A DNA stretch of 64,000 nt, taken from contig NZ_JODC01000007.1 of the NCBI RefSeq assembly GCF_000720765.1, positions 372,001-436,000 of the forward strand, in the 5' to 3' direction. The notes below the pieces were generated by a model, which saw only the letters and a program-made list of their open reading frames with translations, did not search any database and was not told the DNA's origin. The DNA is from Streptomyces sp. NRRL S-646 (GTDB lineage: Bacteria; Actinomycetota; Actinomycetes; Streptomycetales; Streptomycetaceae). The position numbers and the translations under genes are program-made. Of the stretch, positions 32,002 through 40,357 are shown piece by piece; position 1 is the stretch's first letter, and the number at the start of each line of letters is the position of its first letter.

Positions 32002-32204
32002 TCAGGATCCCGTGAAGGCTGTCGAGTTCTGGGTATGGCGCCCTGACGTGGTTGCGCCCTCGCGTATCCAGAGGGGCTTGAGGCGGTAGGTAAGCAGGTA
32101 GAGCACCGCGCCCGCGCCGGCCGCGACGAACATGCTCAGACCACCCGCACCCGGGAACACCTTCGAGCACGGCCCGGTGTAGAAAGCTGGACTGCCAAAA
32201 CGGC
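32002..32204 (-). pseudogene. 3' remnant of an NCS1-type (cytosine/allantoin-like) permease
   Basis: An open stretch ending at TGA (32004-32002) encodes SPAFYTGPCSKVFPGAGG, then a membrane helix (LSMFVAAGAGAVLYLL) and a basic tail TYRLKPLWIREG. This pattern (F/Y-TGP...GGaDlS + last helix) is the C-terminal end of NCS1 nucleobase:cation symporters. Everything upstream (over 400 codons) is missing and the sequence joins the DUF1185 remnant. Family assignment rests on about 60 residues, so it is moderate. Confidence 0.5.
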
Positions 32205-32254
32205 ACCGACGCTGCTACCCACCCGCCCCAGTGACCACAAACCCCAGTCCAGCC

Positions 32255-32407
32255 CCCGATGCGGGGTGAGATCCTCGACGAAGCCCTGACCGGCCCAAGG
32301 GTTCTCGATCACCGCAGCGACGACGGCGATCCGCGCGGGACGGGCGAGCTCCCGGCCGCCCTCGCGTGGATCTCCTCGACGACGGTGACGATCCTGCGGA
32401 CGCTCAT
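32255..32407 (-). pseudogene. 5' remnant of an AA_synth (DUF1185) gene with a frameshift
   Basis: The ATG at 32407 overlaps the stop of the upstream remnant (TGATG). Reading starts MSVRRIVTVVEEIHA. One base is then missing near 32363-32366 and the frame must shift to read EGGRELARPARIAVVAAVIE and NPWAGQGFVEDL, the conserved N-terminus of the AA_synth/DUF1185 family. The homology fades after VEDLTP and the rest of the gene is deleted. DUF1185 genes commonly occur as tandem pairs in catabolic operons. Confidence 0.65.
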
Positions 32408-32712
32408 CAGGGAATTACCTCCAGGGCTTCCGTGGTCACGACGGGGCCGGTCAGGCGGTCCCCGATCCGGCGATGCGGGCGCGGGCCGGTCGAGGCGGCC
32501 GCGATGACGACGATCTCGTCGGCACGCGGTCCGTCGGAGACGCGGGCGCTGATGGTCCGGTAGTGACTGCGCGTCGCGGCATGGGTCTTGTGCCACAGGG
32601 GGATGATCAGCGACTCCCCGGCCTCGGCACGCGTGTCGGCGAAGCCGATGATGGACTCGCCCCGGAGGAACTCGCACACCAGGGGGCTGTTCGTCGTGCC
32701 GGGCACCGGTCG
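32407..32712 (-). pseudogene. 3' remnant of an upstream AA_synth (DUF1185) gene
   Basis: The open frame encodes LVCEFLRGESIIGFADTR, SLIIPLWHKTHAATRSHY and ADEIVVIAAASTGPRPH then RIGDR, which is the C-terminal half of the AA_synth/DUF1185 family. The N-terminal half is absent: the frame upstream of about 32712 shows no homology and has no proper start or ribosome site. It ends in TGA overlapping the ATG of the next remnant, so the original pair was translationally coupled. Confidence 0.65.
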
Positions 32713-32896
32713 AGGACCCGACCCGCCCTGTCGGGAAGCTGCCCCCACAAACCACCGTCACAGGCATGGTTCGGCCACAAAGGGGAAATTGCTATTCCAT
32801 TAGTGGTATTTACGGCACTTCGGAGCGGCGCGCCGCGTCCGGTACGCGCCCCGAGGCGCACCCCCCGACCCTGCCGGCCTGAAGAACGGCGCAGGT

Positions 32897-35185
32897 ATGA
32901 ACAAGGGGGACGGCAAGACGACGGGTAGAGCCGTCGCCGCCTGGCGCAGGCAGCTGCGCACCGCGCGGCAGACGCGCCGACGCGCCCGGCTGCTGCGCAA
33001 GGCGGCACGCGAGGCGATGCCCTGGTGGCGCAGGATCTTTCCCACCTGGCGCATGGTGCTCAGCAGCCTGCTCACCATGGTGCTGCTCGCGGTCGCGGCG
33101 TTCTTCGCGCTGTACGTGACCGTCCAGGTCCCCGACCCCAACGCCGCGGCGGTGAGCCAGAGCAACGTCTACTACTACGCCGACGGCACCGAGATCGGCC
33201 GCACGGGCGCGGTCAACCGCGAGTCGCTGCCGCTCTCGGAGATCTCCGTCGCCATGCAGCACGCCGTGGTCGCCGCGGAGGACCGGACGTTCTACTCCAA
33301 CAAGGGCGTCGACGCCCGCGGCATCCTACGCGCGGCCTGGAGCACCGTCACCGGCAAAGGGCTGCAGGGTGGTTCCACCATCACCCAGCAGTACGTGCGG
33401 AACTACTACCTCACCCGCGAGCAGACCCTCGACCGCAAGGTCAAGGAGGCGATCATCGCGATCAAGGTCAATGAGACGCAGAGCAAGGACTCCGTCATGG
33501 CCGGGTACCTGAACACCAGTTACTTCGGCCGCAATGCGTACGGCATCCGTGCCGCCGCAGAGGCTTACTACGGCATCCGCGCCTCCCAGCTGAGCGTTCC
33601 TCAGAGCGCCTACCTCGCCGCGCTGCTCAAGGCACCCAGCAGTTACGACGTCTCCACGGCGACCCCGGCCCTCAGAGCCGCGGCCGTCGCCCGCTGGAAC
33701 TACGTCCTGGACGGCATGGTCGACCTCGGCTACCTGGACAAGGACCGGCGCGCCGGAATGACTTTCCCGGCACCCCGGGCGCCCCGGCCCACGCCCGGTG
33801 TCGGCGGCCAGGCCGGGTACCTCATCGACATCGCCCGCAAGTACCTGGTCGACAACGACATCGTCGACGAGGCCACGCTCGGCTCGGGCGGCTGGCAGAT
33901 CACCACCACCTTCGTGAAGAAGGACCAGCACGCGCTGGTCGCCGCGGTGAGCAAGGGGCTGCGGAAGCTGCCGGACACGCGTAAGGCCAGGTCCATCCGG
34001 GTCGGCGCGGCATCCGTGGACCCGTCGACGGGACGGATCGTGGCCGCCTACGGCGGACCCGACTACGCCGTCCGGCCCTACAACGACGCCGTTCGGCACG
34101 ACCTCCAGGTGGGTTCCACCTTCAAGCCGTTCGACCTCGCGGCCGCACTGCAGCACCACGCCATCACCCAGGACGGCCGTGCCATCACCCCCCGGACCCG
34201 CTACGACGGCACCAGCCGCCACTGCGTGCAGGGCCTGCCCCGCGGACTGCACTACTGCCCGCCCAACGAGGACGACCGCGACTACGGCCGGATCAGTCTG
34301 CGTACGGCGATGATGAAGTCCGTCAACGCCGTGTACGCGCAGGAGGGCGCCGACGCCGGTCTCGCCCGTGTCCGCAGGGCCGCCGTCGCGGCCGGACTCC
34401 CCGCCGACACGCCCGACATGGGCGCCACACCCGCCCTCACCCTCGGCGTGGCCACGCCCAGTGCGCTCGACATGGCCGGCGCGTACGCGACCTTCGACCA
34501 CCACGGCCGGCACATCGCCCCGTGGGCGGTGCAGAAGCTCACCCGCGACAACAAGGCGTACGACCTGCCCCGTCACGAGGCCACCCGGGCGTTCTCCCGC
34601 ACCGCCGCCGACCAGGTCACCTCGGTGCTGAAGGGCGTCGTCAGCCCCGGGGGGACCGGCTACCTGGCCACCGCTCTGGGCCGGCCGGCCGCCGGCAAGA
34701 CCGGTACGACGGACAACAACCTCTCCGCCTGGTTCGTCGGCTACACCCCCGAACTGACCACGTCGGTCGCCATGTTCGCCGAGAACCCCAAGGACCACAC
34801 CCGGATGTCGCTCGGCGACGCCGCCGGCATCAGCCGGGTCAACGGCGGCTCCTATCCGACCCGGATCTGGACCGCCTACATGACCGCCGCGCTGAGAGGC
34901 CGACCGGTGGACGACTTCCGTCTCAAGCTGCCCGCACAGACCCACAGCCCGCGAACCGAGGCCAGGCCACACCCCGCGAACCCGCCGAGCCACACCAGGC
35001 CCCCCACTCACGGGCCGACGACTCCCGCCCCCACGACGCCTACACCCACGCCGCCCCGGAGCACGCCCCCTGCGACCACTGCTCCCCCTACGCCCACGCC
35101 GAGCGAGACCGAACCGCCCGCTCCCACGGACCCGCCGTCCACCCCGCCACCGAGCGGGACCGGCACCAGTCCCCCGCCCTCCTGA
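32897..35185 (+). CDS. Class A penicillin-binding protein (762 aa)
   Basis: Bifunctional peptidoglycan synthase at the cell membrane. A basic cytosolic N-terminus and a membrane helix (about 50-75) precede the GT51 glycosyltransferase domain (AVVAAEDRTFYSNKG with the catalytic Glu near 128; GGSTITQQYVRN). The transpeptidase domain follows with SxxK in VGSTFKPFD (Ser near 407), SxN in KSVNAVY and KTG in GKTGTTDNN. The last 110 residues are a Pro/Thr-rich wall-spanning tail, common in Streptomyces PBPs. No adjacent partner gene. The stop lies 10 nt from the convergent glpK stop. Confidence 0.93.
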   Translation: MNKGDGKTTGRAVAAWRRQLRTARQTRRRARLLRKAAREAMPWWRRIFPTWRMVLSSLLTMVLLAVAAFFALYVTVQVPDPNAAAVSQSNVYYYADGTEIGRTGAVNRESLPLSEISVAMQHAVVAAEDRTFYSNKGVDARGILRAAWSTVTGKGLQGGSTITQQYVRNYYLTREQTLDRKVKEAIIAIKVNETQSKDSVMAGYLNTSYFGRNAYGIRAAAEAYYGIRASQLSVPQSAYLAALLKAPSSYDVSTATPALRAAAVARWNYVLDGMVDLGYLDKDRRAGMTFPAPRAPRPTPGVGGQAGYLIDIARKYLVDNDIVDEATLGSGGWQITTTFVKKDQHALVAAVSKGLRKLPDTRKARSIRVGAASVDPSTGRIVAAYGGPDYAVRPYNDAVRHDLQVGSTFKPFDLAAALQHHAITQDGRAITPRTRYDGTSRHCVQGLPRGLHYCPPNEDDRDYGRISLRTAMMKSVNAVYAQEGADAGLARVRRAAVAAGLPADTPDMGATPALTLGVATPSALDMAGAYATFDHHGRHIAPWAVQKLTRDNKAYDLPRHEATRAFSRTAADQVTSVLKGVVSPGGTGYLATALGRPAAGKTGTTDNNLSAWFVGYTPELTTSVAMFAENPKDHTRMSLGDAAGISRVNGGSYPTRIWTAYMTAALRGRPVDDFRLKLPAQTHSPRTEARPHPANPPSHTRPPTHGPTTPAPTTPTPTPPRSTPPATTAPPTPTPSETEPPAPTDPPSTPPPSGTGTSPPPS

Positions 35186-35195
35186 CACCGGCACG

Positions 35196-36710
35196 TCACG
35201 ACCGCTTCGTCGGCTGGATCCACCCCAGGGACCGCTCGACTGCCCGCTTCCAGCTGGCGTACTCCCACTCCCGCCGTCCGGCATCCATGTCCGGCAGCCA
35301 CTGGGCGGCCATGTGCCAGTTGCGGCGCAGGACCTGCAGGTCCGGCCAGTAGCCGACCGCGAGCCCCGCCGCGTAGGCGGCGCCCAGCGACACCGTCTCG
35401 TGGACCAGGGGCCGTACGACGGGAACGTCGAGCACGTCGGCCAGGATCTGCATGAGCAGATGGTCGGAGGTCATGCCGCCGTCGACCTTGAGCTGCTTCA
35501 GGGCGAGCGCGGAGTCGGCGTTCATGGCGTCGACGACCTCGCGGGTCTGCCAGCCGGTGGCCTCCAGGACGGCCCGGGCCAGGTGCCCCTTGGTGATGTA
35601 CGAGGTGAGGCCGACGATGACGCCGCGGGCGTCGCTGCGCCAGTGGGGCGCGAACAGACCCGAGAAGGCGGGGACGATGTAGCAGCCGCCGTTGTCCTCG
35701 ACGGTGCGGGCCAGCGTCTCGATCTCGGGTGCGCTGTGGATCAGGCCCAGCCGGTCGCGGAACCACTGGACGAGCGAGCCCGTGACGGCCATCGGGCCCT
35801 CCAGCGCGTACACCGTGGGCTGGTCCGCGATCTTGTACGCGACGGTGGTGAGAAGCCCGTGCTGGGAGCGCACGAGGTCGGTGCCGGTGTTCATCACCAG
35901 GAAGCTGCCGGTCCCGTACGTGCACTTCGCCTCGCCGGGCGAGAAGCAGGTCTGTCCGAACAGGGCCGCCTGCTGGTCGCCGAGGGCGGCCGTGATGGGC
36001 ACGCCCGGCAGGAGCGAGCGGGCCTCGCCGTAGCGTTCCGCCGAGGAGCGGATCTCCGGGAGCATCGAGTGCGGCACGCCGAAGAAGTCCATCAGGGCGT
36101 CGTCCCAGGTCAGCGTCCGGATGTCCATGAGCATGGTGCGGCTGGCGTTGGTGGCGTCGGTGATGTGCAGGCCGCCGTCCGTGCCACCGGTGAGGTTCCA
36201 GATCAGCCAGCTCTCGATCGTGCCGAAGAGCACCTCGCCGTCCCGGGCACGCTGCTCCAGCCCGTCGACGTGGTCGAACAGCCAGCGGATGCGGGGCGCG
36301 GAGAAGTACGTCGAAGGGGGCAGGCAGCAGTGTTCGAGGAAGAACTCGTCTCCGGGCTGTTTCCTCAGCTCCTCGACGAGCGGGGCGGTGCGGGTGTCCT
36401 GCCAGACGATGGCCCTGACCAGCGGGGCCCCGGTCCGCGGGTCCCAGAGCACCGTCGTCTCGCGCTGGTTGGCGATCCCCATGGCCGAGATCTGTCCCGC
36501 GTCGACGCCGGCGTTCGACAGTGCCTCGGGGACCACGCGCTGGAGGTTGCGCCAGATCTCGACGGCGTCGTGCTCGACCCAGCCCGGCCGCGGGAAGTAC
36601 TGCTGGTGCTCCCGCTGGGCGACCGACACCAGCCGTCCGCTGTGGTCGAACAGGATGCATCGTGTGGAGGTGGTGCCCTGGTCGATGGACATCACATACC
36701 GCTCAACCAT
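35196..36710 (-). CDS. glpK: Glycerol kinase
   Basis: 504 aa, full length for GlpK, which makes sn-glycerol-3-phosphate from glycerol and ATP in the cytosol. Signatures: [15 protein letters not shown] at the ATP-binding N-terminus, [10 protein letters not shown], the FGGY-type motif [12 protein letters not shown], and [18 protein letters not shown] near the C-terminus. It lies 42 nt downstream of an IclR regulator in the same direction, which matches the gylR-glycerol operon logic of Streptomyces, but neither the facilitator (glpF) nor the dehydrogenase (glpD) gene follows. Convergent with the PBP gene. Confidence 0.96.
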   Translation of the reverse strand: MVERYVMSIDQGTTSTRCILFDHSGRLVSVAQREHQQYFPRPGWVEHDAVEIWRNLQRVVPEALSNAGVDAGQISAMGIANQRETTVLWDPRTGAPLVRAIVWQDTRTAPLVEELRKQPGDEFFLEHCCLPPSTYFSAPRIRWLFDHVDGLEQRARDGEVLFGTIESWLIWNLTGGTDGGLHITDATNASRTMLMDIRTLTWDDALMDFFGVPHSMLPEIRSSAERYGEARSLLPGVPITAALGDQQAALFGQTCFSPGEAKCTYGTGSFLVMNTGTDLVRSQHGLLTTVAYKIADQPTVYALEGPMAVTGSLVQWFRDRLGLIHSAPEIETLARTVEDNGGCYIVPAFSGLFAPHWRSDARGVIVGLTSYITKGHLARAVLEATGWQTREVVDAMNADSALALKQLKVDGGMTSDHLLMQILADVLDVPVVRPLVHETVSLGAAYAAGLAVGYWPDLQVLRRNWHMAAQWLPDMDAGRREWEYASWKRAVERSLGWIQPTKRS

Positions 36711-36752
36711 GATCGGCCCTGCCTTCCGATGTGTCGCGGAGGTGCTGGGGAC

Positions 36753-37520
36753 CTACCAGCGGGCCGCGCCCAGGTCTCTGGAGATCGCACGTGCCGCCTC
36801 CCGGAGCACGGTGATCAGGGCCGGCTGAGGCCGGCCTTTGGTGTCGCAGATCCGCTCGACGGCGCCGGACACCCCGATGGCACCCACCACCAGACCGCCC
36901 TGCCCCCGGATCGGCGCGGCGATGCCGGCTTCGCCCATGCTCATTTCCTGCACCTCGGCGCCCCAGCCGAGATCCCGTATCTCGGCCAGCGCCCGGTTGA
37001 GCTCCTCCGGGTGGACCAGGGTGTGCCGGGTGTACGACTCCGGTGCGGCCTCCAGCATCGCGTCGAGCGGCGTGACCCCGAAGGCCAGCAGAACCTTGCC
37101 GAGCGAGGAGGCGTGCAAGGGCAGCAGAGCACCGACGTCCAGGGTCTGGAGGGTGTCGTCCGGCCGGAAGACATGGTGGATGACGAGCACCCTGCCCTCC
37201 AGGGGCGTGCCCAGGCGTACGGCCTCCCCGCTGCGGGCGGCCAGGGCGTCGGCCCAGTTGATGGAGCGCGAACGCAGTTCGTTGACGTCGAGATAGCTGG
37301 TGCCGAGGTGCAGCAGAGCCGCCCCGAGCTGGTACTTTCCGGTCGCCGGGTCCTGCTCCACGAAGTCCACATGTTGCAGGGTGCGCAGGATTCCGTGGGC
37401 GGTGCCCTTGGCCAGACCCAGCGAGGACGCAACCTCGCCCAGTCCCATCCGACGGGATCCGCCGGCGAGCAGGCGCAGGATCGCCGCCGCTCGCTCTATG
37501 GACTGGACTGGGCCGGCCAT
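36753..37520 (-). CDS. gylR: IclR-family (GylR-like) glycerol regulator (255 aa)
   Basis: Start chosen at the ATG at 37520 (MAGPVQSIERAAAILRLL), giving 255 aa, near the size of known GylR. The longer frame to 37586 reaches into the probable promoter. N-terminal winged helix (LGEVASSLGLAKGTAHGILRTLQ) and C-terminal effector domain (LLPLHASSLGKVLLAF; GWGAEVQEMSMGEAGIAAPI). GylR represses glycerol catabolism in Streptomyces and is relieved by glycerol-3-phosphate (established). Immediately upstream of glpK, so the role is well supported. An inverted repeat TCGG-TAATG-CCGA (37563-37575) could be its operator. Confidence 0.87.
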   Translation of the reverse strand: MAGPVQSIERAAAILRLLAGGSRRMGLGEVASSLGLAKGTAHGILRTLQHVDFVEQDPATGKYQLGAALLHLGTSYLDVNELRSRSINWADALAARSGEAVRLGTPLEGRVLVIHHVFRPDDTLQTLDVGALLPLHASSLGKVLLAFGVTPLDAMLEAAPESYTRHTLVHPEELNRALAEIRDLGWGAEVQEMSMGEAGIAAPIRGQGGLVVGAIGVSGAVERICDTKGRPQPALITVLREAARAISRDLGAARW

Positions 37521-37562
37521 GAAGCGATGGTAGTCCGAGTTTTGCCGGTTTGGGACTGTCGT

Positions 37563-37575
37563 TCGGTAATGCCGA
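37563..37575. promoter_or_regulatory. Possible GylR operator
   Basis: Short inverted repeat TCGG-TAATG-CCGA about 43 nt before the regulator start, in the promoter region shared with the divergent ATP-binding protein gene. Short arms, so only suggestive. Confidence 0.3.
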
Positions 37576-37661
37576 CCGATGTTCATTGACCGCCGGTATT
37601 TCCCTCCTTAGCCTGCATCACGCCCGGACTGCAGGCCCCAACGTTTCCCCGAGGAGGACAC

Positions 37662-38096
37662 ATGACAGCAGCGCAGCTCGATGCCGCGCCCCGCGGGGAA
37701 GCCGAACACGTCTTTCCGCTGCCGCACGCGCCGGGGGCCGTCTCGGCCGTACGCCACCACATACGGCAGATCCTCACCGGCTGGAACCTGGCCACGGACT
37801 TCACCGAAGACGTACTGCTGGTGGCCTCGGAACTGCTCACCAACGCCATCGTCCACGCCCTGCCCCCGGCGACGCTGGCCCTCTCGCGGAGCGAGGTGGA
37901 CAGGTGCAGAGCCATACGCGTCGAGGTGACCGACATGGGGCCGGTGAGCCCGGCAGGGCTGACCGCCTCCGCCCTCGACCCGGACGAGCACGGCCGCGGC
38001 CTCGCCATCGTCACCGCACTCGCGACCCGGTGCGGCGTACACGTGCACTCGGCCGGGTCCAGCCGGTGGGCGGAGCTGCAGATCGGGCGGGGCTGA
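37662..38096 (+). CDS. RsbW-like ATP-binding (HATPase_c_2) protein (144 aa)
   Basis: ATG at 37662 with GAGGAGG upstream. Single GHKL ATPase domain: N-box ELLTNAIVHAL, a D-box near VTDMGPVSP, and G-box DEHGRGLAIVTALA. Streptomyces encodes many such short anti-sigma-factor-like kinases, usually in signalling switches with STAS or sigma partners. No partner gene is adjacent here, so its target is unknown. Divergent from gylR. Confidence 0.85.
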   Translation: MTAAQLDAAPRGEAEHVFPLPHAPGAVSAVRHHIRQILTGWNLATDFTEDVLLVASELLTNAIVHALPPATLALSRSEVDRCRAIRVEVTDMGPVSPAGLTASALDPDEHGRGLAIVTALATRCGVHVHSAGSSRWAELQIGRG

Positions 38097-38126
38097 GGCT
38101 CGCAGCCCTTGGCGCTGGTGCAGTCG

Positions 38127-38504
38127 TCACTCGAGCCAACGGGCAGCGGCCTCGTAAGTAGTGGCGGGGGTGCCGTTGAACGCGATGGCGGCATCGGGAG
38201 CGTGCCGCCGAACCAAGTTGATCACCTGCTCGAGGAGTTCAACCTGATCGTCCGAGTGCCGCAGGCCACCGCCGATGGTGACGCACTCCCACGGGTGGGC
38301 TCTCAGCGCGTCCCCGACGACCGCTTCCACGTCGTCACTTCCGTCGAGGCCGATCAGGCAGGACTCCACGCCCACGCCGTGTTCGGCGAACTTGGCCAGT
38401 CCCGCATCGATCGCCTTGGCCACCGGCTCGGGATCCCACGGCCCGGGCACCCGATATGGATCGAGCCCGATGACGAGGACGCGAGGTGAGGCAGCGGAGT
38501 CCAT
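38127..38504 (-). CDS. Conserved hypothetical protein (125 aa)
   Basis: Soluble alpha/beta protein starting MDSAASPRVLVIGLDPYRVPGPWDPEPV, with a glycine-rich turn VTIGGGLRHSDDQVELLEQV. It resembles small conserved actinobacterial proteins with a Rossmann-like core (VLVIGLDP; CLIGLDGSDD), with no catalytic motif that I can name. Coding on this strand is supported by even codon structure and by the absence of an alternative ORF. No ribosome site is obvious. Convergent with the RsbW-like gene. Confidence 0.65.
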   Translation of the reverse strand: MDSAASPRVLVIGLDPYRVPGPWDPEPVAKAIDAGLAKFAEHGVGVESCLIGLDGSDDVEAVVGDALRAHPWECVTIGGGLRHSDDQVELLEQVINLVRRHAPDAAIAFNGTPATTYEAAARWLE

Positions 38505-38588
38505 GTCTGGACGATAGGCGACCGGGTACGTCGGCGACGCCGGGCGGTAGGTGAGCGAGTCGCCGTGATCGGAGGCGCGCGTCGCCGC

Positions 38589-39656
38589 TCACCCGCGTGC
38601 CTCGGGGGCGACGTACTCGAAGGTCGGGCCGGCTGTCGTGCCCTCGCCGTCCGGCATCTCCAGCAGGCGCTGGGCCTGCGCCTTGAGCGCGTACATCATG
38701 CCGATCGCAGCCCCGAGCATCTGCGGGCTGCCGTTGAATGCCTGGTCCAGCTGGTGGAGCATGCCGCAGTAGGTCCGATTGAAATCCTGCTGCGCGGTGC
38801 GGATCGGACTGCCCGAAAGGTGGTCCGTCATGCGCTGGTTGGGGCGCATGGGGCGGACCGCGGTGAGGTCGACGGCGACCGCCTCACCCGTGGGGCCGGA
38901 CCGGGGTGTGTCGCCGCGGCGGTAGCGCCGGCCCAGTCTGAGCTCCTGGAAGCGGTAGTAGTGGGAGACCTCGTCGCGGTCGGGGTGGAAGATGTCCTGG
39001 TCGCCGTCCCAGACCTCGCCGCGTGCCGTGCCCTCGCCCTGCTCGACGATCTCCTCCAGTGCCGCCAGGGCCGAGGCGAGGTCGTTGATCGCCGTCAGTC
39101 GTCCGCCGGTGTGGGAGAAGGGACCCGCGGTGACCTGACGGGTGGGGTCGCCGCAGAAGACCTCCTTTTCACCGAGTCCGGCGCACAGATGACGCAGCCC
39201 TTTCCCTATCGCGTCGTAGAACTGGCCGATCGTCTCGTAGTCGTCGCCCTCGGCCGGAGCGCCCGGCAGCGCAGGCTGTTCGAGGCGGAGGAACATCTTC
39301 AGCGCCTCCGGGCCGAACGGGACGAGAGAGAGCTGCAGGGAGCGGTCGCCGTGCGGCAGGGGCCGGGGGTGGGGCGGCAGCATCTGCGGTGTGTCCAGGC
39401 GCGGTTGGCCACCAACGGCGTTGAGGAGATTCGCTGCCAGCGCCAGGTGGATCATCTCCTCGACGAAGACGCCGCCCACCGCCTCGACGGCGTCCGGGTT
39501 GCTCGACGGGTCGAGGGAGTAGAGGGCGCAGAGATAGGGCGGGAGGGTGGCGTGTTCCAGTTCGATCGCCCACTGCAGGTGCTCACGGAGGCTTTCCAGG
39601 CTCGTGATCCGTGCAGTGGAAGGTGTCTCGGCGACGTCAACTTCCGGTTGGGGCAT
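38589..39656 (-). CDS. Ferritin-like (VioB/iminophenylpyruvate dimer synthase-type) protein (355 aa)
   Basis: The N-terminal 200 residues form a ferritin-like four-helix domain with carboxylate/His ligands in HLQWAIELEHATLPPYL and FVEEMIHLALAANLLN. This is the family that includes VioB/RebD-type iminophenylpyruvate dimer synthases and stand-alone ferritin-like proteins. The C-terminal part has HPDRDEVSHYYRFQEL, as in VioB relatives. No VioA, oxidase or other pigment genes are nearby, so the reaction here is unknown. Start at the ATG at 39656; a GTG four codons earlier (39668) is possible, and neither has a good ribosome site. Confidence 0.8.
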   Translation of the reverse strand: MPQPEVDVAETPSTARITSLESLREHLQWAIELEHATLPPYLCALYSLDPSSNPDAVEAVGGVFVEEMIHLALAANLLNAVGGQPRLDTPQMLPPHPRPLPHGDRSLQLSLVPFGPEALKMFLRLEQPALPGAPAEGDDYETIGQFYDAIGKGLRHLCAGLGEKEVFCGDPTRQVTAGPFSHTGGRLTAINDLASALAALEEIVEQGEGTARGEVWDGDQDIFHPDRDEVSHYYRFQELRLGRRYRRGDTPRSGPTGEAVAVDLTAVRPMRPNQRMTDHLSGSPIRTAQQDFNRTYCGMLHQLDQAFNGSPQMLGAAIGMMYALKAQAQRLLEMPDGEGTTAGPTFEYVAPEARG

Positions 39657-39747
39657 GGGTGTTCTCACTTCGGCTGTCGGAAAGGGGCGAGTGATTCGCC
39701 TGTCGGAGAGGCGTGAGTGCGCGAAGGCCGGGGAGCTGGACGGGCGT

Positions 39748-40191
39748 TCAGTCGGTGGGGCGTGGTGCGCGCAGGTGGGCGCGGTGTTCCAGCTCCGCCT
39801 CGTCGACCAGCGTGAGCATCGGCCGGCCCGGCGCGCACAGCATGGTCACCACGAACCGGGTCCGTGCGTCGGCCAGTGCGTTGCCGTCCTGGTAATGGAT
39901 CACGTCGCCGCCCGGCTCCCAGAACGTTCCGCCGGCCTCGATCACCCGCTCCGGCTCGCCCTCCAGCTCGAAACGCACCGCACCCTCCAGGACGTACCCG
40001 AACGCCGGTCCCGGGTGACGGTGTGGCGGGCTCCCCGGGTCTCCCGGTTCCCACTCGACGAGAATGGTCATCCCCGAGGCTCCCTCGGGGACGGAGAGCG
40101 GGGAAGCGTCCTGCAGCACCGTCACCGCGGTCTTCCAGCCCTCCGAACGTGACCGCACATCGGTCCCCTGCGCCGATTCGTCGTTCGCCAT
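39748..40191 (-). CDS. Cupin-domain protein under an ECF41-type promoter (147 aa)
   Basis: ATG at 40191 with GGAGGT 8 nt upstream. Small cupin: metal-binding motif SPPHRHPGPAFGYVLEGAV and second motif GGTFWEPGGDVIHYQ. The substrate cannot be told. A TGTCACA/16-nt/GGTC promoter on the same strand (40281-40255) ends about 64 nt before the start. This ties the gene to the neighbouring ECF41 sigma factor (inference), a family that often regulates small oxidoreductases and cupin or carboxymuconolactone-decarboxylase genes. Confidence 0.85.
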   Translation of the reverse strand: MANDESAQGTDVRSRSEGWKTAVTVLQDASPLSVPEGASGMTILVEWEPGDPGSPPHRHPGPAFGYVLEGAVRFELEGEPERVIEAGGTFWEPGGDVIHYQDGNALADARTRFVVTMLCAPGRPMLTLVDEAELEHRAHLRAPRPTD

Positions 40192-40254
40192 CGTGCCGCA
40201 CCTCCACACATCGGTGGCGCCATGGCTTCCATGGCATCCGTGTTTCTCAGGGAT

Positions 40255-40281
40255 GACCGGGCTCGGTGTGGATCTGTGACA
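40255..40281 (-). promoter_or_regulatory. ECF41-type promoter of the cupin gene
   Basis: Minus strand: TGTCACA (40281-40275), a 16-nt spacer, GGTC (40258-40255). This is the same geometry as the two other sites in this region. Consensus for ECF41 targets is TGTCACA with CGTC downstream (established knowledge). Confidence 0.7.
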
Positions 40282-40357
40282 CCACGGGCCGCTCCATCCG
40301 CCGTGGCCGTACGGCCCGCACAGCCATGACATGCTCTGAGAGACCGAAGGGGGCTGC

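Noticed and set aside
32407..32748. 113-aa minus-strand ORF as an intact small gene
   Set aside because: It matches only the C-terminal half of the AA_synth family, starts at a GTG without a ribosome site and lies in a chain of broken genes.
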